Below, piece after piece: positions 1-8,851 of a stretch of 64,000 nt of DNA (within the stretch, counting starts at the first letter, position 1; each line of letters opens with the position of its first letter). Made by a program: the position numbers and the translations under genes. Location of the stretch: positions 62,001 through 126,000 of the forward strand of contig NZ_LWAE01000010.1 in the NCBI RefSeq assembly GCF_001623875.1, read 5' to 3'. The stretch comes from Clostridium magnum DSM 2767. GTDB taxonomy: Bacteria; Bacillota; Clostridia; Clostridiales; Clostridiaceae. The notes beneath the pieces were generated by a model. The model saw only the letters and a program-made list of their open reading frames with translations, did no database searches and was not told the origin of the DNA.

Positions 1-1
1 C

Positions 2-79
2 GTATCCTGTTCACCATTTAGAGTTCCAGTAGCAAGACTTGCTGCTGCACAGGCTCAGGTTAAAAACTGTAGAAAATAA
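2..79 (+). CDS. ppdK: Pyruvate, phosphate dikinase, C-terminal end (partial)
   Basis: The frame is open from the window edge to the TAA at 77-79 and encodes 25 residues beginning VSCSPFRVPVARLAAAQA. This is the highly conserved C-terminus of pyruvate phosphate dikinase, which interconverts pyruvate and phosphoenolpyruvate with ATP and phosphate. The Cys in SCSP lies in the C-terminal PEP/pyruvate-binding barrel and is the family's catalytic cysteine. The rest of the gene is upstream of the window. No strong terminator follows; only a weak 8-bp inverted repeat (91-98 with 121-128) lies before the next gene. Confidence 0.88.
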   Translation, partial: VSCSPFRVPVARLAAAQAQVKNCRK

Positions 80-150
80 GTAAAGAATATAATAATCATA
101 ATCTCTATGCTTTTAATGCCTGATTATTAAATTAAACAGGAGGAAAACTT

Positions 151-1284
151 ATGAAATACCGTAAACTAGGAAAGACTGGAATTGATATATCTGCACTGGG
201 ATTTGGAATGATGCGTCTTCCTATGTTGGGAGGCACAAAGGTAGACGTGAAGGCTTCGGTGAATATGTTACGCCAGGCCATTGATCAGGGACTGAACTAC
301 GTTGATACGGCCTACAATTATCTTGATGGAGAAAGTGAGTGTATAACAGGTAAGGCACTTCAAGATGGATACCTCGATAAGGTTTATGTAGCAACAAAAG
401 CGCCAACATGGCTATTTAGAAGCGAGTCAGATTTCGATCGCATTTTGGACGAACAACTTCGTAGATTGCAAACAGATACAATCGACTTCTATTTATTGCA
501 TGGTATGAACAAGAACTTTTGGAAGGAGAAGGTACTACGCTTTAACGTGCTCGGCAAAATGGAAGCTGCCAAGAAATGTGGAAAAATCAATCACATTGGC
601 TTTTCATTTCATGACACTTTGGAGACATTTAAAGAGATTATTGACTATTATCCATATTGGGAGTTTTGTCAGATTCAACTTAATTATCTAGACACCATGT
701 TCCAGGCCGGGATTGAAGGACTTAAATACGCAGGAGCTAGAGGCTTAGGAGTTATAATAATGGAGCCGCTCCGCGGTGGTTATTTGGCGAATGTGCCTCC
801 TGAGGTACAAAAGATTTTCCGTGAAGCTGACGTATATAAGGACCCCGTGGAATGGGCATTGGATTTCCTATGGAATATGCCAGAAGTCTCCTTGATACTA
901 AGCGGCATGGGAAATTCGCAGCAGGTACAGAATAATCTCCATTATGCTGAGAGATCATCAGTTGGCATGCTAAATGAGCAGTATGAAGCAATCTACCAAA
1001 AGGTACAGGCGCAGTTTAAAAAGTATGCAGTCATTCCATGTACTGGATGTGCATATTGTATGCACTGCCCTAAAAACGTGGCAATCCCCTATAATTTTTC
1101 CGTTTTTAATGAGTACCACACGAATGGAAATCTTGAAAAGAGCAAACAGTTGTATAGGGAGTGGATTCCTATATTTGGTGCACAGGCTTCAAAATGCATT
1201 GCCTGCCATAAATGTGAACAGATTTGTCCTCAGCATATTAAAATCAGCGAATGGATGCCAAAAGTACATAAACTACTTCGTTAA
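151..1284 (+). CDS. Aldo/keto reductase with C-terminal 4Fe-4S ferredoxin domain
   Basis: A 377-residue protein. The N-terminal ~280 residues form an aldo/keto reductase barrel: GFGMMRLP, the VDTAYNY segment with the catalytic Asp and Tyr, and YLLHGM. The C-terminus carries two cysteine sets, C297/C300/C303/C306 and C349/C352/C355/C359, as in bacterial ferredoxin-type 4Fe-4S domains. This architecture is common in anaerobes (Fe-S aldo/keto reductases) and suggests electrons can come from ferredoxin as well as NAD(P)H. AGGAGG lies about 8 bases before the ATG. It stands alone between ppdK and a convergent CoA-transferase operon. The substrate cannot be read from sequence. Confidence 0.88.
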   Translation: MKYRKLGKTGIDISALGFGMMRLPMLGGTKVDVKASVNMLRQAIDQGLNYVDTAYNYLDGESECITGKALQDGYLDKVYVATKAPTWLFRSESDFDRILDEQLRRLQTDTIDFYLLHGMNKNFWKEKVLRFNVLGKMEAAKKCGKINHIGFSFHDTLETFKEIIDYYPYWEFCQIQLNYLDTMFQAGIEGLKYAGARGLGVIIMEPLRGGYLANVPPEVQKIFREADVYKDPVEWALDFLWNMPEVSLILSGMGNSQQVQNNLHYAERSSVGMLNEQYEAIYQKVQAQFKKYAVIPCTGCAYCMHCPKNVAIPYNFSVFNEYHTNGNLEKSKQLYREWIPIFGAQASKCIACHKCEQICPQHIKISEWMPKVHKLLR

Positions 1285-1472
1285 AATATTTTTATGGTGT
1301 TAACAGCTAAAAGTCAGGCAGAACTTGTTCAAAAATCAGACGAAATAAATATTAGTAAATAAGTTCATTTCTCTAGCTTTATCATATTAACACCTTCTAA
1401 GATTATAAATCAAATTTTAAGTACTTATGTTTAATTATTTTTCCACGTATCTATAAATTTATACAAAAACGT

Positions 1473-1525
1473 TTGGGGACCCCAAAAGTCAAAATGCTCC
1501 ATCATTTTTGACTTTTGAGGTCCCC
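1473..1525. terminator. Long hairpin between convergent genes, probable bidirectional terminator
   Basis: An imperfect inverted repeat of about 23 bp per arm (1473-1496 with 1503-1525) begins with GGGGACCCC. On the minus strand a GTTTTTG run follows the stem, placing it as the terminator of ctfAB, whose last gene stops at 1538. On the plus strand it lies downstream of the aldo/keto reductase. Confidence 0.7.
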
Positions 1526-1537
1526 CATATTTCTTTC

Positions 1538-2197
1538 TTAATATTCCATAAACTTTAAGTTATCACTAATTATTAAATCCGCTTCAGTTTCTCTTAATAT
1601 GTCTTCAACAGTTACATCTGGTGCAATTTCTTTTAAAACAAGACCATTTGGTGTTACTTCCATAACCCCCATCTCAGTAACAATAAGACTAACCTTTCCA
1701 GCAGCTGTAAGTGGCAATTTACATTCTTTCAATATTTTAGGCTCTCCTTTAGCTGTATGAAGCATTGCAATTATAACCTTCTTTGCTCCACTTACTAGAT
1801 CCATTGCACCACCCATCCCTGGAACCATCTTGCCTGGAACCATAAAATTTGCTAGGTTACCTTTTTGATCTACTTCTAAAGCACCTAAAACAGTAGCGCT
1901 TACATGACCACCTCTAATAATTCCAAAGGATGTAGCGCTATCGAAAAATGCAGCTCCTTTTCTTATAGTTACAGGTTGTCCACCAGCATTTACAATATCT
2001 TTATCTAATTCGTACTCTTCAGGCTGTGATCCTAAACCTACAAAACCATTTTCTGATTGTAATACAACATTAACCCCTTCAGGTATATAATTAGCAACCA
2101 TAGTAGGAAGGCCTATACCCAAATTTACTACATCTCCGTCTCTTAATTCTTTTGCAATTCTCTTTGCAATAAATTCTTTTACATTTTTGCCGCTCAT
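1538..2197 (-). CDS. ctfB: Butyrate/acetoacetate CoA-transferase subunit B
   Basis: A 219-residue beta subunit of a class I CoA-transferase. It has the NLGIGLPT glycine-rich motif and the SENGF motif, whose Glu49 is the residue that forms the glutamyl-CoA thioester in this family, plus GGAMDLV near the middle. Its ATG overlaps the ctfA stop by one base, so the two subunits are translationally coupled. Next to a complete butyryl-CoA operon the likely job is moving CoA between butyryl-CoA and acetate or acetoacetate, releasing butyrate. A close paralogue is at 20212-20862. The exact acyl specificity is not readable; AtoA-type activity is the alternative. Confidence 0.88.
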   Translation of the reverse strand: MSGKNVKEFIAKRIAKELRDGDVVNLGIGLPTMVANYIPEGVNVVLQSENGFVGLGSQPEEYELDKDIVNAGGQPVTIRKGAAFFDSATSFGIIRGGHVSATVLGALEVDQKGNLANFMVPGKMVPGMGGAMDLVSGAKKVIIAMLHTAKGEPKILKECKLPLTAAGKVSLIVTEMGVMEVTPNGLVLKEIAPDVTVEDILRETEADLIISDNLKFMEY

Positions 2198-2850
2198 TAT
2201 CTTTCGCCTCCAACAATGTAGTCTACAAATATTCCCGGTGTCATTACATGACTTGGATCTAGTTCTCCTACTTCAACAATCTTTTCTGCACCAGCTATTA
2301 CTAAATCAGCTGCTGTTGCAATTAATGGGTTGAAGTTTCTTGTAGAAGCGTTATAAAAAACATTACCATCTTTATCTACAATAGAACCACCTATTATTGC
2401 TACATCTGCTCTCAATGGTAATTCTAAAAGGTATTCCTTACCCCCAACCCTCAATTTTTCTTTTCCTTCTTCTACGATAGTTCCAACACCTGTTTCTGTT
2501 AAAAAACCACCTATACCTGCACCACCGCATCTGATTTGTTCTGCTAGTGTTCCCTGAGGTACTAATTCTACTATTAATTCTTTAGCGTTCATTTGTCTTC
2601 CAGTTTCAGGATTAAGGCCTATATGAGAAGCTATAACTTTTTTTACTCTTTTATTTGTAACAAGTTTTCCTATTCCTTTATCCGAATATCCAGTATCATT
2701 AGCAATAATCGTTAGGTCTTTTACACCCTTTTTTAATATTCCATCAATCAATATTTCCGGAGTTCCTACTGTCATGAAGCCCCCTACCATTAATGTCATA
2801 CCATCTTTTATATATTCAACAGCTTCATCAACATCTTTAATTTTATTCAT
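2197..2850 (-). CDS. ctfA: Butyrate/acetoacetate CoA-transferase subunit A
   Basis: A 217-residue alpha subunit of a class I CoA-transferase with the GGFMTVGTPE and GAGIGGFLTPTG-like (here GGAGIGGFLTETG) motifs. I chose the ATG at 2850: AAGGTG lies just before it, and the 21-residue in-frame extension upstream would run across the sigma-54 promoter at 2897-2913 and has no family similarity. The gene is first in a two-gene operon with ctfB. It is probably activated by the enhancer-binding protein encoded just upstream at 3050-4501. Confidence 0.87.
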   Translation of the reverse strand: MNKIKDVDEAVEYIKDGMTLMVGGFMTVGTPEILIDGILKKGVKDLTIIANDTGYSDKGIGKLVTNKRVKKVIASHIGLNPETGRQMNAKELIVELVPQGTLAEQIRCGGAGIGGFLTETGVGTIVEEGKEKLRVGGKEYLLELPLRADVAIIGGSIVDKDGNVFYNASTRNFNPLIATAADLVIAGAEKIVEVGELDPSHVMTPGIFVDYIVGGER

Positions 2851-2896
2851 ATTTTTCACCTTCTCTTTAATCAATAATTTTTTCACAAATATATGT

Positions 2897-2913
2897 AGCA
2901 ACTTATATGCCAA
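2897..2913 (-). promoter_or_regulatory. Sigma-54 (-24/-12) promoter of ctfAB
   Basis: Minus-strand TTGGCATATAAGTTGCT has GG and GC separated by exactly 10 bases, the diagnostic sigma-54 spacing (consensus TGGCAC-N5-TTGCW). It lies about 47-63 bases upstream of the chosen ctfA start and about 110-185 bases from the palindromic activator sites. Confidence 0.82.
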
Positions 2914-3020
2914 ACATCAAGGAAATCTTCCACGTTTTCACATTAATATTTATATCCTCTTGGCATTACTCTATTTTGCCATCAGATTCTAATATCGACA
3001 AATTATTTTAAAACAATAAA

Positions 3021-3081
3021 CGTCGCAATATAACGACAGCGTCGCAATGTTACGACACTGAAGTGTCTTCTTGTTGCGACG
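3021..3081. promoter_or_regulatory. Three 18-bp activator (UAS) sites upstream of ctfAB
   Basis: Three copies of a palindrome with consensus TGTCGCAATATTGCGACA: 3021-3038, 3040-3057 and 3064-3081 (the third is degenerate in its left half). The second and third overlap the 3' end of the sigma-54 activator gene. The same motif occurs twice upstream of the crt operon (10001-10042). Both sets sit upstream of a sigma-54 promoter, so they are probable binding sites of the activator encoded at 3050-4501. Confidence 0.75.
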
Positions 3082-4501
3082 CTGTTGTTTCTTTCAAATC
3101 TTGCTTATATTTGTTTATTCTTCTATAAAGCGCTGAACGGTGAACTCCAAGTTGTTTTGCCGCCTTAGTAAAATTACCTTGGTTTTCCTCTAAGACATGA
3201 CTAATGTAAGCCTCTGCTGCACTATCCAAATAATCTTTAAGCGAGTCAAACCTGCCAAATGGTGAGCATGAATTTTTAATTTCTTGTAATTTTTCAACTT
3301 GTTCTAAACAATTACTATTAGGAATTTTAATATCAATAATTATTTCATCCTTAGCAGAAATAATATATGCTCGTTCAATGACATTTCGTAGTTCTCTTAT
3401 GTTACCTGGCCACGAATAGGATAGTAAATCGTTAATCATATAAGGAGAAATATATTTTTTAGTATTATGATTTGCATTTAATGTATTTAAAAATTGTTCA
3501 GCTAAAGGAATAATATCCTCTTTTCTTTTTCTTAGGGGAGGAATATTAATGGGAAATACACTTAATCTATAATATAAATCTTCACGAAACTTTTTCTCTA
3601 GAACCATTTGCCTCATATCTCTGTTTGTTGCACAAATAATTCTCACATCAATCTTCATGTTACTAGTGCCACCTATACGACGAATTTCTCTATTCTCAAT
3701 CACCCGTAACAACTTGGATTGAAATGTAATAGGTAATTCACCTATTTCATCCAAAAAAATAGTTCCATGGTTTGCAACTTCAAACAGACCAGGCTTTCCC
3801 TTGGAACTTGCACCTGTGAAAGAACCTTTTTCATAACCAAAGAATTCAGACTCTAGTAAGTTTTCAGGAATTGCAGCACAATTTATGCTTATAAATGCAT
3901 TTTTTCCACGTTTACTTTTTTGGTGAATAAGATTGGCAACTACATCCTTACCAGTACCAGACTCACCTGAAATTGCTACAATGCTATCTGTTTTTGATAC
4001 TATATTAGCTTGATTTAGTACATTTATCATGACATCACTCTCTGCAATAATTTGCTTATCATCTTTTCTCCGAAGATATTCAACCTCTGTTTTATATCTT
4101 TCAACTTTTTCTCGCTCCTTTTCCAGTACATCCATAATATATTTTAAATTTTTTTCATTATTACTGTTTGTAATAACAAATTTAACATTATCATTTGAGT
4201 CTAAAATAGGTGTACTTATTGAAACAAGTTCACTTGCTTCACTAGGATGAATAACAGTTGTTGCTGTTTTTTTTGTTTTAATAGCCTCCAATACAGATGA
4301 TCCTTGATAGTATCCTTGGTCAATAATCTCTTGTACTGTCCTTCCTATCAAAATTTCCTCAGGAATTGCCATAAGCTTAGCTGCAATAGAATTTACAAAA
4401 ATCACAGTTCCTACACCATCGGTAATAAAAATAGACTCTTGTGAGTTTTCTATAAATGCTTTCAACACTTGCATGCTGAACTGACTGTCTCCCTTAAACA
4501 T
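3050..4501 (-). CDS. Sigma-54-dependent transcriptional activator (PAS-AAA+-Fis HTH)
   Basis: 483 residues. A PAS domain (about 10-120) is followed by a short coiled-coil linker (about 125-150). An AAA+ sigma-54 interaction domain follows, with Walker A GESGTGKD (about 178-185) and the GSFTGA loop (about 225-230) that contacts sigma-54. A Fis-type helix-turn-helix ends the protein (FTKAAKQLGVHRSALYRRI). It lies between the ctfAB and crt-to-hbd operons, each with a -24/-12 promoter and shared palindromes, so it very probably activates both. The PAS domain would sense an unknown metabolite or redox signal. A strong SD (GGGAGG) precedes the ATG. Confidence 0.9.
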   Translation of the reverse strand: MFKGDSQFSMQVLKAFIENSQESIFITDGVGTVIFVNSIAAKLMAIPEEILIGRTVQEIIDQGYYQGSSVLEAIKTKKTATTVIHPSEASELVSISTPILDSNDNVKFVITNSNNEKNLKYIMDVLEKEREKVERYKTEVEYLRRKDDKQIIAESDVMINVLNQANIVSKTDSIVAISGESGTGKDVVANLIHQKSKRGKNAFISINCAAIPENLLESEFFGYEKGSFTGASSKGKPGLFEVANHGTIFLDEIGELPITFQSKLLRVIENREIRRIGGTSNMKIDVRIICATNRDMRQMVLEKKFREDLYYRLSVFPINIPPLRKRKEDIIPLAEQFLNTLNANHNTKKYISPYMINDLLSYSWPGNIRELRNVIERAYIISAKDEIIIDIKIPNSNCLEQVEKLQEIKNSCSPFGRFDSLKDYLDSAAEAYISHVLEENQGNFTKAAKQLGVHRSALYRRINKYKQDLKETTASQQEDTSVS

Positions 4502-4851
4502 TACATCCTCCCTCTTAAGTTAAAAGTTAATTTGCAAACTTTACTTATATAATAAAAAATTCCTTGCATCGTAGATAAGTATTAAATCACCATTCTGGAA
4601 GCAAGAAATTTATCTTTATTATAACATAACAACATAGCTAATAAAGTTTTATTCGACTTATTTTGTATTAATTAATCTAAATAACTTAGGAAATTTAGGC
4701 AAGATTTTAGAAATAAGAAAACAACAATATTTGGGTTTGTTCATAAAATTTTATTGACTAACCACTCTACTGTTGCTTCTCCAACTAAAAATAATTGGGA
4801 TAGATTTTTCAAATGCTATTTGTCCTTACTTGGGCTGGATTATAAGGTTGA
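4502..4851. other. Intergenic region between the activator gene and hbd
   Basis: No gene with a start codon is visible. On the plus strand a frame lacking any ATG is open from about 4687 to a stop overlapping the hbd end (about 65 codons, including NNWDRFFKCYLSLLGLDYKV). It looks protein-like but I do not recognise it; it may be a decayed gene tail or chance. The rest is AT-rich and would hold the activator's own promoter and the hbd 3' untranslated region. Confidence 0.3.
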
Positions 4852-5700
4852 TCATCTTTCATATTTAAAGAAACCTCTCTGAGTCTTTCTTCCTAAATAT
4901 CCAGCTCTAACATACTTTCTTAGTAATGAGTGAGCTCTATACTTTGTATCTCCTGTTTCTTTATACAAAATATCCATTATAGCTAAACATACATCTAACC
5001 CTATAAGGTCACCTAATGCTAATGGACCCATTGGATGATTAGCTCCAAGCATCATAGCTTTATCTATATCTTCAGCAGAAGCTATGCCTTCCGCTAATAT
5101 TCCAGTAGCTTCGTTTATCATAGGCACTAATATTCTGTTTACAACAAATCCTGGAGCTTCTGCAACCTCAACTGGCTCCTTTCCAATAGCTATTGATAAC
5201 TCTTTAATATTATCAAAGGTTTCTTGTGACGTAGCCATTCCTTTTATTATCTCTACAAGTTTCATAACTGGGGCTGGATTAAAGAAATGCATTCCTATGA
5301 CTTTGTCCGGTCTATTTGTTGCTGCTGCCACTTCAGTTATGGATAATGATGATGTATTTGAAGCTAGAATTGTTTCAGGCTTACATATTCTATCTAAGTC
5401 TCCGAATATCTGCTTTTTTATTTCCATGTTCTCCACAGCTGCTTCAACTACCAAGTCACAATCTGCTGCTAAATTTAAGTCTGTTGTTCCTGTGATTCTA
5501 TCAGCTAAGGAATCTGCACCTTCCTGACTCATCTTACCTTTAGTTACTAACTTAGAAAGACCTTTCTTTATTCCTGTAATTCCTCTTTCAACAAATTCGT
5601 CCTTTATATCTCTTAGTATTACTTCATATCCTTTAGCTGCAAAGGCTTGAGCTATTCCAGCTCCCATAGTTCCTGCACCAAGTACACATATCTTTTTCAT
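4852..5700 (-). CDS. hbd: 3-hydroxybutyryl-CoA dehydrogenase
   Basis: 282 residues, the standard length. The N-terminal Rossmann motif GAGTMGAGIAQ binds NAD(P)H. The MHFFNPAPVMKLVE segment holds the catalytic His, and the C-terminal helical domain ends in a typical RKTQRGFFKYER-like tail (here GRKTQRGFFKYE). It reduces acetoacetyl-CoA to (S)-3-hydroxybutyryl-CoA in butyrate formation. It is the last gene of crt-bcd-etfB-etfA-hbd, separated from etfA by a 182-base spacer containing a hairpin. Confidence 0.95.
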   Translation of the reverse strand: MKKICVLGAGTMGAGIAQAFAAKGYEVILRDIKDEFVERGITGIKKGLSKLVTKGKMSQEGADSLADRITGTTDLNLAADCDLVVEAAVENMEIKKQIFGDLDRICKPETILASNTSSLSITEVAAATNRPDKVIGMHFFNPAPVMKLVEIIKGMATSQETFDNIKELSIAIGKEPVEVAEAPGFVVNRILVPMINEATGILAEGIASAEDIDKAMMLGANHPMGPLALGDLIGLDVCLAIMDILYKETGDTKYRAHSLLRKYVRAGYLGRKTQRGFFKYER

Positions 5701-5790
5701 AATTACTCTCCTCCATATTCAGATATTGATAGCCTTTTAAATTTTATATTTTATAATCCTAATATCCAGTAGTAAATAATTATAATATTG

Positions 5791-5836
5791 GTTGACAGAT
5801 AGAAAATCTGTTTTCACCTATTTCCTAACTGTCAAC
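5791..5836 (-). other. Intercistronic hairpin between etfA and hbd
   Basis: GTTGACAG (5791-5798) pairs with CTGTCAAC (5829-5836), and internal TAG/CTA bases extend the stem. There is no following U-run, so this is more likely an mRNA-processing or stabilising hairpin, or partial attenuator, than a terminator. It lies in the only long spacer of this operon. Confidence 0.4.
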
Positions 5837-5882
5837 TATCCTATGGCACCCCAAATTGGTGGCACCTAGTATGCTAATTTAA

Positions 5883-6887
5883 TTAATTTGCCATTTCCTT
5901 AACTTGTGCTATAATTTCAGGAATAACTTTTTTGTAATCTCCAACTATAGCTAAGTCTGCAACCTTCATAATTGAAGCATCTGCATCCTTATTTATAGCT
6001 ATTATGTAATCACTATCCTGCATACCAGCTAAATGCTGTATTGCTCCTGATATACCACAAGCTATATAAAGGTTAGGTCTTACTGTCTTACCAGTTTGTC
6101 CAACTTGATAAGCTTTATCTAACCATCCATTATCTATAGCTGCTCTTGATCCAGCTACTGTTCCTTCTAATGTATCTGCAAGCTCTTTTAAGATTTCAAA
6201 GCCTTCTTTATTTCCTATTCCTCTTCCACCTGCAACTATTACCTTAGCTTCTCCGATATCTATGATGTCTTTAGCTACCTTAATTACTTCTACTACTTCA
6301 GTTCTGATATCTGCTTCACTTAAATTTGCAGTAACCTTTTGGATCTCTCCAGTTCTTGTAGTGTCCTTTGCCAATTTCTCAAACACTCCTGGTCTTACTG
6401 TTGACATCTGTGGTCTGTGAGCTCCACAAACTATTGTAGCCATTAAGTTTCCACCGAAGGCTGGTCTTGTCATAAGCAAATTGCCATTCTCTGAATCTAC
6501 ATCAAGAGATGTACAGTCAGCTGTAAGTCCTGTAGCAAGTCTCGCTGCTACTCTTGGCCCTAAGTCTCTTCCTATAAATGAAGCCCCAACTAATATTGCC
6601 TCTGGTTTTATATCATTTACTAAATCACATATAACCTTTGCATATCCATCTGTTGTAAAATGCTTTAACAGTGGATTTTCTGCATAAATTACTTTGTCTG
6701 CTCCATATGCTATTAACTCTTTTGCTATATCATCTATATCACTTCCAAGTAAAAGAGCTGTTAACTCCACTCCTAACTTGTCAGCTAATTCTCTTCCTTT
6801 TCCTAATAATTCTAAGGATACTTTTTGAAGCTTTCCATCTCTTTGTTCAGCAAATACCCATATGCCTTTGTAAGCTGCTATACTCAT
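5883..6887 (-). CDS. etfA: Electron transfer flavoprotein, alpha subunit
   Basis: 334 residues. The C-terminal FAD-binding domain is clear: GGRGIGNKEGF, GSRAAIDNGW, QVGQTGKTVRPNLYI and CGISGAIQHLAGM. The N-terminal domain is the usual ETF alpha/beta fold. With EtfB and Bcd it forms the clostridial complex that, by established knowledge of the family, couples crotonyl-CoA reduction to ferredoxin reduction by flavin-based electron bifurcation. It follows etfB by 17 bases with a good SD. Confidence 0.94.
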   Translation of the reverse strand: MSIAAYKGIWVFAEQRDGKLQKVSLELLGKGRELADKLGVELTALLLGSDIDDIAKELIAYGADKVIYAENPLLKHFTTDGYAKVICDLVNDIKPEAILVGASFIGRDLGPRVAARLATGLTADCTSLDVDSENGNLLMTRPAFGGNLMATIVCGAHRPQMSTVRPGVFEKLAKDTTRTGEIQKVTANLSEADIRTEVVEVIKVAKDIIDIGEAKVIVAGGRGIGNKEGFEILKELADTLEGTVAGSRAAIDNGWLDKAYQVGQTGKTVRPNLYIACGISGAIQHLAGMQDSDYIIAINKDADASIMKVADLAIVGDYKKVIPEIIAQVKEMAN

Positions 6888-6904
6888 TGTTATTTCCTCC
6901 TATA

Positions 6905-7684
6905 CTAGATGTAGTGTCTCTCTTTTAATTTTGAAACTGCATATACTGCTGCTTCCTTTGCTGGTTGATTTATTATCTCCCCTTGTCCCTTTGCTTCCTT
7001 TGTCATTGACTTCTTAACTTTTGTTGGCGATCCAGCTAAGCCAAGTAGAGACTTGTCTACATCTATATCTGCTGTACTCCATACTTTTACTTCCTTCTTG
7101 AAGGTTTCAAATATGTTTGCCATATTCATGTATCTTGGATCATTTAATTCTTTTATAGCTGTTAAAAGCACTGGGGTTTTAACCTTTATTACTTCATATC
7201 CGTCTTCCCATGCCCTTTGTACTTTTAAAGAATCTCCATCAACTTCAACTTTTTCTACATAAGTTACCTGTGGAATATTCAAATGTTCTGCTATTTCTGG
7301 GCCAACCTGTGCAGTATCCCCATCTATTGCTTGTCTTCCTGCCAATATTATGTCATAGTCTAGCTTTCTTAATGCTCCTGCTAATGCATGAGAAGTAGCT
7401 AATGTATCAGCTCCTCCAAAGGCTCTATCTGATAAAAGTATTGCTTCGTCGGCTCCCATAGCTAATGCTTCCCTTAAAGCATTTTGTGCCTGTTGAGGTC
7501 CCATGCTTAATATAGTAACCTTAGCACCTATCTTGTCCTTTAATACTAGTGCTTCCTCTAAGGCATTTTTGTCATCTGGATTTATTATTGATGGAACACC
7601 ATCTCTTATTAATGTTCCTGTTTTGGGATCTATTTTAACTTCTGTTGTGTCTGGAACTTGTTTTAAACAAACTACTATGTTCAT
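6905..7684 (-). CDS. etfB: Electron transfer flavoprotein, beta subunit
   Basis: 259 residues, starting MNIVVCLKQVPDTTEVKIDP, with ADEAILLSD and LAGRQAIDGDTAQVGPEIAE, all typical of EtfB. In the Bcd-EtfAB bifurcating complex this subunit binds NADH and the bifurcating flavin. It lies between bcd and etfA in the conserved clostridial order, 14 bases after bcd. Confidence 0.94.
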   Translation of the reverse strand: MNIVVCLKQVPDTTEVKIDPKTGTLIRDGVPSIINPDDKNALEEALVLKDKIGAKVTILSMGPQQAQNALREALAMGADEAILLSDRAFGGADTLATSHALAGALRKLDYDIILAGRQAIDGDTAQVGPEIAEHLNIPQVTYVEKVEVDGDSLKVQRAWEDGYEVIKVKTPVLLTAIKELNDPRYMNMANIFETFKKEVKVWSTADIDVDKSLLGLAGSPTKVKKSMTKEAKGQGEIINQPAKEAAVYAVSKLKERHYI

Positions 7685-7698
7685 TCCTATAAACCTCC

Positions 7699-8838
7699 TT
7701 ATTTAAATATGCTTCCTGCGATAACCATCTTTTGAACCTGTGAAGTTCCTTCATATATTTCAGTTATCTTAGCATCTCTCATCATTCTTTCTACTGGGTA
7801 CTCCTTTGTATATCCATATCCCCCGAATAACTGAACTGCTTTAGTTGTTACATCCATTGCCACATTAGCAGCATGAAGCTTTGCCCTAGCAGCCTCTACA
7901 GTATAAGGAAGTCCTTGATCTTTAAGCCATGCAGCTTTATATAACAAGTACTTAGCAGACTCAATAGCTACATCCATATCTGCCATGATCCAAGCTAAGC
8001 CCTGGAATTTATCTAGACTCTTTCCAAACTGTTTTCTCTCTTTCATATATGCTTTAGTTTCATTAAAGGCACCTTCTGCTATACCTAAAGCTTGAGCTGC
8101 TATACCAATTCTTCCTCCATCAAGAGTGTTCATTGCTATACCAAAGCCCTTTCCTTCTTTTCCAAGCATATTTTCCACTGGGACTATCATGTCTTCAAAT
8201 ATAAGCTCTGTTGTTGAAGATCCTCTTATACCCAATTTATCTTCAACCTTTCCTATGGAGAAGCCTTTAAAGCCTTTTTCTATTATGAAAGCTGATATTC
8301 CCTTTGTTCCTTTACTTCTATCAGTCATTGCAAATATAACAAATGTATCAGCAACTCCTCCATTTGTTATAAATATTTTTGAACCATTAATCACATAATG
8401 ATCTCCATTTAAAACTGCTGTAGTTTGTTGTCCTGAAGCATCTGTTCCAGCATTTGGCTCAGTTAAACCAAAGGCCCCTATTTTTTCTCCCTTTAAAAGG
8501 GCTGGTAGGTACTTTTCTTTTTGTGCTGGAGTACCAAAGTGTTCTATTGGGTATGCACATAATGAAGTATGTGCTGATACTATAACCCCTGTAGTGCCAC
8601 AAACTTTTGATAACTCTTCTACTGCTATTGCGTAGGAAAGATTATCTCCACCTGCTCCATCATATTCTTTAGAAAAGGGAATACCCATAATTCCATACTC
8701 AGACATCTTTTCTACTGTTTCCATAGGAAATCTTTCTGTTTCATCTATTTCTGCTGCCAATGGTTTAACTTCATTTTCAGCGAATTCTCTTACCATCTTC
8801 TGTACTAATTGCTGTTCCTTTGTCAATTCAAAATTCAT
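7699..8838 (-). CDS. bcd: Butyryl-CoA dehydrogenase
   Basis: 379 residues, a short-chain acyl-CoA dehydrogenase. The FAD-binding segment GAFGLTEPNAGTDASG is present, and Glu363 in IYEGTSQ is the catalytic base of the family. It works as a crotonyl-CoA reductase in the fermentative direction, with EtfAB. Second gene of the operon, 13 bases after crt, SD AGGAGG. Confidence 0.95.
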   Translation of the reverse strand: MNFELTKEQQLVQKMVREFAENEVKPLAAEIDETERFPMETVEKMSEYGIMGIPFSKEYDGAGGDNLSYAIAVEELSKVCGTTGVIVSAHTSLCAYPIEHFGTPAQKEKYLPALLKGEKIGAFGLTEPNAGTDASGQQTTAVLNGDHYVINGSKIFITNGGVADTFVIFAMTDRSKGTKGISAFIIEKGFKGFSIGKVEDKLGIRGSSTTELIFEDMIVPVENMLGKEGKGFGIAMNTLDGGRIGIAAQALGIAEGAFNETKAYMKERKQFGKSLDKFQGLAWIMADMDVAIESAKYLLYKAAWLKDQGLPYTVEAARAKLHAANVAMDVTTKAVQLFGGYGYTKEYPVERMMRDAKITEIYEGTSQVQKMVIAGSIFK

Positions 8839-8851
8839 TTATTGTTACCTC

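Noticed and set aside
2851..2913. A 21-residue N-terminal extension of ctfA
   Set aside because: It would overlap the sigma-54 promoter and lacks conserved sequence; the ATG at 2850 has the SD.
2960..2985. TTGGCATTACTCTATTTTGCCA as a second sigma-54 promoter of ctfAB
   Set aside because: GG and GC are 14 bases apart instead of 10 on either strand.
4687..4863. Plus-strand protein-like frame overlapping the hbd end
   Set aside because: No start codon, no recognised family, and partly antisense to hbd; kept only as a note in the intergenic entry.
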